From positions 1,028,001 to 1,092,000 of the forward strand of contig BLAL01000229.1 in assembly GCA_015698045.1 (NCBI GenBank): 64,000 bases of DNA. The letters run 5' to 3'. This stretch comes from Rhizophagus clarus (lineage: Eukaryota > Glomeromycota > Glomeromycetes > Glomerales > Glomeraceae). Position 1 is the stretch's first letter, and each line of letters begins with the position of its first letter. A program made the translations under genes and the position numbers. This document shows positions 1 to 8,937 of the stretch, piece after piece. The notes below the pieces were generated by a model. It saw nothing but the letters and a program-made list of their open reading frames with translations, searched no databases and was not told the DNA's origin.

Positions 1-27
1 GAAAAATATATTAATAAAAGTGTTAAG

Positions 28-452
28 AATAACATAATAATGGGAAAAGAAATTTCAACAAAAAATATACCTTTATCTTTATTTTTAGACAAAAACAATA
101 AAGTAAAAATTTGAGAGAGAGAGAAAAAAGTTTTGAAAAAAAAAAAAAATGATAAATAAATAATTAAATCGTGATCGTGCAATCACATGATCAACAAAAT
201 TATCAATTTTTATTGGTTATTTGGGTAATATTATAAATAACATAATAATGGGAAAAGAAATTTCAACAAAAAATATACCTTTATCTTTATTTTTTAGACA
301 AAACAATAAAGTAAAAATTTGAGAGAGAGAGAAAAAGTTTTTGAAAAAAAAAAAAAAAAAAAAATACGATAAATAAATAATTAAATCATGATCGTGCAAT
401 CACATGATCAACAAAATTATCAATTTTTATTGGTTATTTGGGTAATATTATA
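28..452. repeat. Tandem duplication, two copies of about 208 bp
   Basis: Two head-to-tail copies, about 28-235 and 236-452. Each runs from a taacataataatgggaaaag start through an A-run to a shared end near ggttatttgggtaatatta. They differ mainly in A-run length. Each copy holds a short dyad around a CGTGATCGTG/CAATCACATGATCA segment. There is no coding potential; the open frame on the minus strand is poly-Phe from the A-run. Confidence 0.85.
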
Positions 453-1443
453 TTCAGCCACATCAGCCACAAAATCGGTCACCTATCGAATGCACAAGTC
501 AATATTAGCGAAGAAGCACAAACTTGATTATTCACTATTCGTGCTCAACTTGAGTTGATAAAATTATTAAAAAATCACTGATTTTATTAAATTTATCAGA
601 ATTTTTATACCTAATTAAAGATGATTAAATTAAGTTTTACTACCGATTTCATTATAACGTTACCAACTTTTTTGTTAATCTTGGATATTTTATTTTGAAT
701 TTAAATTGTTCGCTTTGAACTCGAGTTGAACTCGAGTTCAACTTGAGTTTAACTTGTTCGCTCAAGATCTTTGTGTAATGTATTGTAGATCCGTAATTGT
801 TTTATTTGTAGTCTATAATTGGCAAAAGCTTATTATAAACCAAAATAAAAAACACTATTTATTTACGTATCTGTATTATTAGATTTTACCTTTTTTAGAT
901 TTGATATATAATTAAAAAGAAGACCTTTATCTTGATATTTTGGAATCACGATCATAACAATTGACTTTAGGTCGAGTTTAACTTGTTCATTGTGATTGAT
1001 TGTATTGTAGATCCGTATCTGTATTATAATTAATATAAAGAAGACAGATCATAACAATCATGACATATTTGAGAAATTAGAACAATTTACGTAAATGTTC
1101 TTGAAGGGTAATTAATATAATAATACAAGGTGATAAAAAATTGTTTTTAAAAAGAGGTTTCATCTTTTTTTTTTTTCTTACAATAAATTTGTTGTCGTTA
1201 TTTCTATTATATATTCTTTTTCTTAAAATTTGTTGCCGTTATTTTTATTATTATATATTCTTTGTCTTAAAATGCCCGCAAATTGGACTGATGCAATAAC
1301 TGAATATTTAATAAGATATAGGAGGTAAAAAATTAAATGAAAACTAATAAATAACTTTGATCATATTCTAGTTTTTTTTTCTCTTACATTTCCTGATCTA
1401 AAAATTAAATTAATAATGTAAAGGAGAAGGAACAACTACTACC
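453..1443. other. Intergenic, no gene seen
   Basis: AT-rich DNA. Near 715-760 there is a short reiterated stretch of ctcgagttgaactcgagttcaac type, and near 970 a similar one. No convincing open frame or RNA gene is visible. Confidence 0.6.
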
Positions 1444-3159
1444 ATGACATACCCGGGAGGGACCGCTCCGAATTCTGAGAGAGCCTAGCTCGAAGAATTC
1501 AGAGACGGTTCCGCGTGAGGTTCACTGGCCAACAGGTAGAAAGAAAGTGGAGAAACTTGGTCAGGAATTTTAATGTTAGTAAAATAATAATAAATCATAA
1601 AAAAAAAATAAAAAAAAATAAAAAAAAATAAAAAATTAATAGTATTAACATTTTTAGAATTTCTGTGAATGGAGGAATGGTGCGCGAAATGGAAGGTGGT
1701 CCCGGGAAGGAGAAAGATATTATAGGCAGTTCCGCACAAGGTTTTGGGACAGACCTGGTAATTATTAAGAATTTTTTTAATTTATATTTAAGTTATTTAA
1801 ATTCTAAATTTATATATATTTCTTAGGGAACCACCACAGTCGTAGGCGGCGTAGAAACACTGCGCATCGGCGGCCTCGGAATCCGTAAATTATATTTTTT
1901 TATTTTTATTTTTTTTTTATTTTGTATTTTTTATATTTTATTTTTATTTTTATATTTTTATATTTTTATTATTTTTATTATTATTATTTTTTATTTTTTA
2001 TTATCTTTTATTATTATTATTTTTTATTAAATATATATATATATTATATAGTCATCTAATTATTATTTTAATATTTTTACTATTTTATAATTTGATTTAA
2101 TATCGGCCTATATTCAACTGAAATTAAAAAATTCGACCTCAATTATAAGTAATTAAAGCTTATTATAATAAATTGCTTTTATTCAATAAATATTCATTTT
2201 TTTTTTTTTTATTAAAGTATTAATTTAATAAACAATCTGTCGTCATATATTATATAATATATTGTAATGATGAAATGTCCCCAATAAATTTTTAAAAAAG
2301 GTACATTTAAGCGTGACAGATCTAATACCGCTGATTCTTCCAAAATGTTACTAAAATCTTTCCATAGATCAAATTGAGAGAACTAATCTATCAATTTACA
2401 ATATAAAATCTTGAAATAATCTTTCACATTTTCAAAATACGTGATCAAACTCATTTTTGCTAAACTGCCGAAACCTTTTGGCGTTTACATGCAATAGTTT
2501 CAGCATTTTAATTTAATTTGACGATCATTGATTATCATGATCAATCTATTTTTACGGTTTTCTAAACCATAATTTTTTTTTTATTTTTTTTTTAGGTTGC
2601 TGGACTCCCGGACTTGGAATGTAAGTTGGAAGGGGTGGGGGGAATTTTTTTTTAATATTAAAGAAACGTTACTAACGTTTCTTTCTTTATTTTTTTTAGG
2701 TTTCCAGCCTTCTTGGACGAACCGGACTTGGGAAATGTAAGTTGGAAAGGGTGGTGATTTTTTTTTAATATTAAAGAAACGTTACTAACGTTTCTTTCTT
2801 TATTTTTTTTAGGTTGCCGGCCTTCTTGGACGAACCAGACTTGGGAATGTAAGTTAGAAAGGGCGGGGGATTTTTTTTTAATATTAAAGAAACGTTACTA
2901 ATGTTTCTTTCTTTATTTTTTTTAGGTTGCCGGCCTTCTTGGACGAACCGGACTTGGGAATGTAAGTTGGAAAGGGTGGTGATTTTTTTTTAATGTTAAA
3001 GAAACGTTACTAACATTTCTTTCTTTATTTTTTTCAGATTGCTGGACTCCGGACTTGAAATGTAAGGAGAGAGGGAGGGATATTTTTTGAATATTAAAGA
3101 AACAGTTTAACGTTTCTTTTATTTATTTTAGGTTGCAGTTTCCCTTGTTCCTCTTGATC
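1444..3159 (+). CDS. Possible multi-exon gene: Arg-rich N part, mini-exon Cys-rich C part
   Basis: No family recognised. GC-richer islands in AT-rich DNA look like exons: about 1444-1535, 1658-1757, 1827-1884, 2596-2620, 2700-2736, 2813-2848, 2926-2961, 3038-3061 and 3132-3159. Each is bounded by AG and by GT (GTAAGT at four mini-exons). Joined, the frame stays open from within exon 1 to a TGA at 3157-3159. Exons 2-3 give an Arg-rich stretch (for example RRRRRNTAHRRPRNP). The mini-exons give repeated CCRPSWTNRTWE-type units, then CCSFPCSS. Problems: in the chained frame exon 1 has a TGA at 1476, and the ATG at 1444 is out of frame, so the true start is unknown and the gene may be decayed. Every mini-exon is open in all three frames, so the frame is only inferred. 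Arg-rich and Cys-pair composition could suit a small effector-like protein, but no signal peptide is visible. Confidence 0.35.
2594..3131 (+). repeat. Tandem array of mini-exon plus mini-intron units
   Basis: About five units with a period of 94-113 bp. Each unit has a T-run and TAG, a 24-37 nt GC-rich block (core gacgaaccggacttggga), a 5' splice-like GTAAGT (GTAAGG in the last), a G-rich stretch, a T-run, and a dyad AAAGAAACGTTACTAACGTTTCTTT. The dyad loop contains TACTAAC, the consensus branch-site sequence, in three introns. Inferred introns are 79, 76, 77, 76 and 70 nt. The two central units are nearly identical and carry 36 nt blocks; the outer units are diverged or shortened. Confidence 0.8.
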
Positions 3160-3480
3160 CTAACGTGACCACGATTAAGAAAAGTTTGAGCAAACTTTTC
3201 TTAAAATTGTATTATAAATGACTGTAACTTTTTTATTAATTTATTGTAATAAAATACGTAATAAAATAAAAATATTAACAATAATAATTATACTTTTAAA
3301 CACTTTACAAAAAATTTATAAACTTGATAATGCATTCAATAAATAAGACAATAAAAATTTTTTAACTACATTAAACGAATTAAAAATTTCTAAAAAGAAA
3401 AATCTATAAAGAAAGTAAACTCTAAAAAATTTCTTAATACGTTATATAATATGAAATCTAACGTATTAAAATTTGTATCA
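3160..3480. other. Intergenic, no gene seen
   Basis: AT-rich spacer between the mini-exon array and the CCGATAT cluster. It has a short aagaaaagtttgagcaaacttttctt dyad near 3178, possibly a terminator-like hairpin. No open frame is supported. Confidence 0.5.
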
Positions 3481-3481
3481 C

Positions 3482-3685
3482 ATATCGGGTACCCGATATG
3501 TGTAAGATAGAACTGTGCCCGATATATATTAAATAACATATCGGTGACCAATAGTTTAGATATCGGGGTCTTGGTAATTAGGCATATTTTGAAGTGTAAT
3601 AAATCGGGTACCCGATATGTAAAAATACCCGATATTTATCCGATTAGCCGCCGATATATAAGTCCCCGATATGTACCCGATAGAA
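3482..3685. repeat. Cluster of CCGATAT-type short repeats and KpnI palindromes
   Basis: About ten CCGATAT/ATATCGG words lie in 200 bp. They include two copies of the palindrome ATCGGGTACCCGATAT (about 3484 and 3603) and half-copies in both orientations. The cluster ends directly at the truncated retroelement reading frame and supplies the first ~50 codons of that open frame, so those codons are not retroelement protein. Confidence 0.8.
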
Positions 3686-3696
3686 TTGATTTTGAC

Positions 3697-5121
3697 CAGT
3701 GTGTGGTAGGAAGAGATGGAATCAAACCAGACCCAGAAAAGATTGACAAAGTCAAGAATTACCCAATACCAACAAACCTAACTCAATTAAAAGCTGCTCT
3801 TGGACTATTCTCCTATTATAGGAAATTTATTAAGGATTTCTCCCGAATTGCAAGACCAATGCTCACTTTGTTAAAGAAAGATGCTCCTTTCAACTGGGAG
3901 GAAAAGCAACAGCAAGCCTTTGACAGACTAAAGGAGATGCTAATTAAAGCCCCTGTACTAAGTTATCCAGATTTCGACAAACCCTTCATTATCTATACTG
4001 ACGCCTCTGGAATTGGATTAGGTGCTGTATTATCTCAACTAAAGGAAGATGGTAAAGAACATGTAATTGCCTATGCAAGCAGAAGCCTTAATCCAGCAGA
4101 AAAGAACTACTCTGTAACAGACCAAGAGTGTTTGGCTGTAGTATGGGCCATAAAACATTTTCAACACTACTTAGGATTAAGACCATTCACTATCATTACT
4201 GACCACTCTGCCCTCAAATGGTTAAAGACTTCCAAGATGCCAAAAGGAAGAAGAGCCCGCTGGGTAATGGAATTACAGCAGTACGACTTTGAGATCAAAC
4301 ACAGACCAGGAAAACTTAATGCCAATGCTGATGCATTATCTAGAACTCCTGAAGAAACATTCTGTTTCCTAATAGAATTAGAAACTTATCCTGGACCTAT
4401 CAAGCCTACTTTATCTGCTCCAATAACTTTAACCCCCATAGAAGAGGAAGATTATGAAGCAGACTCTGAAGAAGACATCACTACCAAACCAGTAGCAGAA
4501 ATATACGAAATTATTTATCCTCAACCATGTGAAAACTGTGAAGAAATTCAATGTATATGCTGGGGAAATGATAATAGCACTTTAGGATCAGATTATGAAA
4601 GAGATTGGCAAGAATACTACCAGCAAATGCACGACCAAGAGGATCATCCAAACTATCAGGAAGAATGGCTAGAAGAAGGTCAAGACATTTTAATTTTGAA
4701 TGATGATATAGAAGGAGTCCAAACTCCTGCATATTATTTTTCAAAGGAAGAATTACAAGAATTATTCCAAGAGTTTATTCAAATAAAGCAAGTAATTGCT
4801 GGTCAACCTATCAATAGAGGAGGAAGTAGATGCACCTTTGAATGTGACATAGAAAATCATCATATTCATACTTATTGTACAATGTGCAAAAAGAACCTCC
4901 TATATGGAACTATCCTTCATGATTGCATTATTGGATTTACTTTAGGGAAAATACGACCTGATATGAAGCCAGAATTTTTGGTAAACCAACCTTGGTGGGA
5001 GGAACCTGAAGGAGTGAAACAAACCAACCTTGTTCATTATTTAAAATGCTTCTTACGACTTTCCTATGGATTACCCCCTTACACCATCTCTACTGAGCCA
5101 TTTGTAGCTTCCTTAGATTAA
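3697..5121 (+). pseudogene. Ty3/gypsy pol fragment: RT C-terminus, RNase H, acidic linker
   Basis: The open frame begins at 3544, but the first ~50 codons come from the upstream repeat cluster. Recognisable pol starts at VVGRDGIKPD and continues through the RT thumb/connection (LGLFSYYRKFIKDFSRIA). RNase H follows with its acidic residues in YTDASGIGLGAVL, NYSVTDQECLAVVW and TDHSALKWL, and ends near HRPGKLNANADALSR. Then comes a ~240-residue tail: a Glu/Asp-rich linker with two Cys clusters (CENCEEIQCIC; CTFECD...HIHTYCTMCKK) not typical of simple Ty3 elements. It stops at a TAA at 5119-5121. The RT fingers, the palm and the YxDD motif are missing, so no polymerase activity is expected. The RNase H itself looks intact. 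Confidence 0.85.
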
Positions 5122-5222
5122 ATCCTTAACAAATATCAAATTTATTAAAAGGTGAAAGCGAAAAGTGCCTGCATTGTGACAGATAGCCTAATATTTTATT
5201 TTATTTAAGTATTTTTATAACA

Positions 5223-6361
5223 ATGGATACAACCAAATATAATAGAATTTTTCAATATTTAACTACTCAACAACTACCATCAGACTTAAATACTCAACAA
5301 CTTATCAAACAATTCAAAAACTTTTGTACTCCTTTTATTATTAAAAACAACTATTTATATAGAAAAGACAAACAGAAAGAAGGAAATTTATTAAGAGTAA
5401 TTAGAATACATGAAATGAAACCAGTTCTTTACATGGTACATAATGAAGAGGAAAACCTCAAACTCATCAATTATTACATCCAATACCTGTACATTCACCT
5501 TTTTATCAAATAGGAATAGATTTTGTAGGACCTTTACCAAAGACTTCTAATGGAAATAAATATATTATAGTTGCTATGGATTACCTGACTAAATGGCCTG
5601 AAGCAAAAGCAGTACCTAGAGCTACAGCAGAAGAAACTGAGAAATTCATATATGAAGACATTATATGCCGACATGGATGCCCTCAGAAAATACTGACAGA
5701 TCGAGGAACTCATTTTAATAATCAAATTATTGATCGTTTAACCAAAAGATTTGAGATTAAGCATTTATTATCAACACCATATCATCCCCAAACCAATGGA
5801 TTAGTAGAAAGATTCAATAGAACTTTATGTGAATCTTTAGCTAAATTAGTCAAACAAGTAGAACAGTGGGATCAGTTTATTCAGCCAGTTTTATTTGCTT
5901 ATCGTACAAGTAAACAATCCACAACCAAAATATCTCCTTTTTATTTAACATATGGTTGTGAAGCAAAGTTGCCAATTGATGATCTTACCCAAAATGAAGA
6001 ACAATTATCCGATAGGATCAACAAATTAGTTAATGAGTTACCACATGATAGAGAATCTACCCGACAAAGGATAGATCAGCAACAAGCCAAACAGAAATTA
6101 CATCATGATCAGCAAATTAAACGTCATAGATCTTTTCAAATAGGAGATAAAGTTTTATTGTACAAGGCTGAAAAAGCGAAACAATGGTCTGGAAAATTAG
6201 ATGAAAAATGGAAGGGACCCTATTATATCCATGCAGTTTTACAAAATGAAAGCTATAAAATAAGGGATATGCAAGGAAAAGTCCTAAAAGCTCCTTTCAA
6301 TGGAAGTTTACTAAAACCTTACTACGATCAGAAAGAATGGAATCTCCCAATAATAGATTAA
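5223..6361 (+). pseudogene. Ty3/gypsy integrase with deletion in the zinc-binding domain
   Basis: The first frame, 5223-5513, reads like the approach to an integrase H2C2 zinc domain (NNYLYRKDKQKEGNLLRVI, then VLYMVHNE). It changes frame near 5447-5457, where the rest of the HHCC module should be, so about 40 codons seem deleted. The catalytic core is in the other frame. Its D,D-35-E residues are Asp at 5519 (IGIDFVGPL), Asp at 5699 (ILTDRGTHF) and Glu at 5807 (NGLVERFNRTL), with 35 residues between the second Asp and Glu. The C-terminal part has a GDKVLLYK/KWKGPYYI GPY-type module. The core open frame from ATG 5576 lacks the first Asp, which lies 19 codons upstream of that ATG in the same frame. 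The catalytic core is intact, but the protein as a whole is not. Confidence 0.85.
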
Positions 6362-6771
6362 TTGACCTTTTAACTCAAGATTTACAACTAGAACTTCCTT
6401 TTGAAAATGGAGATTTAATACCACCCTATGATGAAGCTGCTCCTTTTGATGAACAATTTAAAAATGCTTATGCTGCATTACAACGATCAATTCAATTGAA
6501 AGAACGATTAAACTCACTAATCAATGCTTATTATATTGGAAAATTATTAAATAGTTTAGAAACTAAAGCTCAACAATTTAAATATAAGCAAAAATTAACT
6601 AATCATTATACGAGAATGTCAGAAAATGTCTTTGATATATTTGAACATCAACCAATTAAGATACTTGGTACTTTTTACATTACTGCGCAAATAGCAAGGA
6701 AAATAAATAGAAGTCAGGTGAAACAGTTACGAGAAATAGTGCAAGGATTATTGGATCAAAATTCTTTATAA
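6337..6771 (+). CDS. Extra ORF downstream of integrase, 144 aa, unknown
   Basis: Starts with ATG inside the end of integrase, overlapping it by 25 nt in another frame, and ends with TAA at 6769-6771. The predicted protein is hydrophilic and largely helical (for example LQRSIQLKERLNSLINAYY and KQLREIVQGLLDQNSL) with an acidic N-terminus. No Cys/His motif, membrane span or signal peptide is visible. Its place between integrase and the 3' LTR, the overlap and the same strand suggest an accessory ORF of the retroelement. Plant and other Ty3/gypsy lineages are known to carry extra ORFs here. I do not recognise the family. Confidence 0.55.
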   Translation: MESPNNRLIDLLTQDLQLELPFENGDLIPPYDEAAPFDEQFKNAYAALQRSIQLKERLNSLINAYYIGKLLNSLETKAQQFKYKQKLTNHYTRMSENVFDIFEHQPIKILGTFYITAQIARKINRSQVKQLREIVQGLLDQNSL

Positions 6772-7014
6772 TTACATCATAATTTATTGGAAAATTTATT
6801 GATTGGATTAAATAAATCAAGTCTAAATTAATTTAATTAATTGACGCAAGTATGATCTACAAAAATAGAAATTAGTAATGATGGCAGATCCAAATTTAAT
6901 TTAGTGTTAATTTTAGTTTTACAAATGATCAGCAAAAATACGCGACTTAACTCCCCAAAATAATTTAATAGAAAATAGAAAATTTTATGAAAATTTATTA
7001 GGAAAAAGAAAAAT

Positions 7015-7487
7015 CTAAATAGTAGATGGTGGTTCTAAATTATTTTCTCTCATATATGTTTCATAATTGGAAATAGTTTCTTTTGACTCATTAGCCCTTT
7101 TATGTTCCCTCTCATGTCGTACCTTCCAACCTTCCCTTTCCCTCCTATACCGCTCCTTATCCTTAGTTAATGAAAATACTTGTTCTTGTAAATCTCTATT
7201 AAACCCTGCTAACTCCTTATAATGGCCAAGTTCTCCATTTTTCTGATTGATTTCTTGTTGTAATTTTTCTACTTCTTCTTTTTTTGTTACAAAAAGCTCT
7301 CCAGCAACTTCTAAAGCTTGTTGAGCCAAGCCTTCATTTTTTTGAGGCTTATCAATGCCTTTTCTTCGAAAATGCCTTCTTCTGACGGCCTTACTTGGTT
7401 TATTATGTTTTTTTTATTATTTTGGCCTCAAGAGGCACGCGAACTGCGAAGTTTTCGACGAGCAACATTGGTGTCAGTGCGAGTCAT
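7015..7487 (-). pseudogene. Antisense basic/coiled-coil ORF inside the retroelement
   Basis: Reads on the minus strand from ATG 7487-7485 to TAG at 7017-7015. The N-terminus is Arg-rich (MTRTDTNVARRKLRSSRAS). It is then interrupted by one TGA and by a frame change in a run of eight A's near 7410. After this comes a basic stretch (KAVRRRHFRKG) and about 90 residues of charged coiled coil (heptad-like EEVEKLQQEINQKNGELGHY, then Arg/Lys/Glu-rich). No ATG is available for the longest intact open part, which begins only after the frame change, so I call it broken. It lies between integrase and the LTR, opposite to pol. Antisense ORFs in this position are known in some plant Ty3/gypsy lineages (Tat/Grande group); any kinship is inference. 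Confidence 0.55.
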
Positions 7488-7887
7488 ATTGAAAATTAAT
7501 GAAGAAAAAAAAAGATAAAGATGATTTTGAGATAGTGCGACATTGATGAAAATTTAAATGAAGAAACTTCCCAGAAATTACCACCAAAAATCAAACTGAA
7601 TTTTATCAGAATTTACCAACACTTTTCCACTAATTTCCAATCCCATAATTCTAACAAATTCAAAAATTGGTATAAATATGAATCCATCATCAACACAAAA
7701 TCGCCATCACACGTACTCGGTCATTTCTGGCCAAAATGATCGGCTTCTATGCCTTGCTAATTTCGGGCTTCGGCACGAATTCCCTTCGGGGGCCTCTTAG
7801 CTTGGTATATCACGAGTGACCCCATGTACTAGCGGGTTGGGTGTGTAGTATGGTAAAAAGAAAAGAGTTTTCAACGGAGTTCAAACT

Positions 7888-7902
7888 AAAGAAGGGGAGA
7901 AC
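7888..7902 (+). other. Polypurine tract
   Basis: The purine run aaagaaggggaga, followed by ac, lies directly before the TGTTGG start of the LTR. This is the expected position of the plus-strand primer of an LTR element. Confidence 0.6.
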
Positions 7903-8348
7903 TGTTGGCGTAGTAATCATGTGACATTGTGGCAAAGTATATAGAGCCGCCTAAGCCAAAGCCATCATAGCCTGTTATTTTTGATATTTCCGATTTATTT
8001 GATATATCAGTTTTATTTGATTTATCTGATTTATTTGATTTAATTGATTTATTTATTTATTTGATTTATTAGTTTTATTTGATATATTAGATTTATTTGT
8101 TATATTTTTAAATATATTTTATTTTGTATAAATATCCTGAAATTTCTTTTTAGTTGAAAAAAACATCAGAGAGTGTAATAACAAAGTTATAATAACAAGT
8201 TCATATAATTAATAAATAAACTCTTTTACCTTATAAACGAACTGTCCCTTTGTGAATAGTGTGTCTTGTTGATTGGACTTGAGACATATCTATTGCATCC
8301 CTGTCTCCAAGTCATAGTTACCTGATCGACGAACTGACCAGAGTAACA
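7903..8348 (+). repeat. LTR (3' LTR of the Ty3/gypsy element), about 446 bp
   Basis: Begins TGTTGGCG after the purine tract and ends GAGTAACA, giving TGTT...AACA inverted ends. The U3 part is made of reiterated gatttatttgat-type words (about 7980-8100), then a TATAAATA box near 8129. No second copy is present in the window, so the borders rest on the terminal dinucleotides and purine tract. An alternative is that this is the 5' LTR of a different element, since TGGCAAGTGG right after it could pass for a primer binding site. Confidence 0.55.
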
Positions 8349-8752
8349 ATGGCAAGTGGATAGGAAAAATATTACAAGTGGATAGGAAAAGATTGATTTG
8401 TTGAAAAATTGATATAGAGTAAGTTCTTCTTACTATTTACTGGCCATAAATCTTGACTGCACACCGTGAAAGCAACGTGCGGGGGTTTATGAGGGCTGAC
8501 CAACGGCTTTAAAGGGTTGTAAATAGATGATTGGGGCCCATCGTATGAGAATCCTCCCCAAGGCTTATTATATCTTCGAAAGTGGAACCATTTATGGTAC
8601 CTGAGTATGAGCTTTGTGAAGGATCTGATGGTCATAATGGAGGAAATAGATGGTGATAAAGAATATTTATATGTCATTCTTGAGGTGTCTGCCTATCCCT
8701 AAGGTAATTGGGTTATGGTGAACGACTACTTGTCCAAATGATAGAAGGACGC

Positions 8753-8937
8753 GTCTGCGACAGACTGTGGATCTGTCGGAAGCTAGTAATAGCAAGTCAT
8801 TGTCTAGTGGATGGCCGGCTGACTTTGAGATATAGTGCTTGTTGGGTTGTCTATTTGGGCACACAAGATGTCTGCGTCAGACTGTGGATCTGTCGGAAGC
8901 CAATATTTGGCAAGTCATCATCTAGTGGGTGGCCGGT
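8753..8937. repeat. Direct repeat, two copies of about 67 bp
   Basis: Copies at 8753-8819 and 8870-8937 (offset 117) share gactgtggatctgtcggaag, then caagtcat...tctagtgg...ggccgg. The surrounding 8350-9150 is GC-richer than its neighbourhood and open in parts on both strands, but I could not decide on a coding strand or family. It is probably transposon-derived. Confidence 0.6.

Larger units (their letters stand above)
3697..8348 (+). mobile_element. 5'-truncated Ty3/gypsy LTR retrotransposon
   Basis: From 5' to 3': the end of the reverse transcriptase plus RNase H, an integrase with an internal deletion, an extra ORF, an antisense coiled-coil ORF, a polypurine tract and one LTR. The order RT-RNaseH-integrase and the GPY-type integrase C-terminus are those of Ty3/gypsy (Metaviridae). 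Gag, protease and the RT palm with its catalytic Asp pair are absent. No matching 5' LTR is seen upstream in the window. The element therefore cannot move on its own. Confidence 0.85.

Noticed and set aside
217..399. Poly-Phe minus-strand frame, and similar Phe/Lys frames at 1485, 41758, 53248, 55378, 56796, 59795, 60643, 62544 and 63136
   Set aside because: They are translations of T- and A-runs.
2594..3131. Regular repeat-spacer look of a CRISPR array
   Set aside because: All parts of the unit are conserved, not just one part; the unit carries splice-like sites, and the context is eukaryotic.
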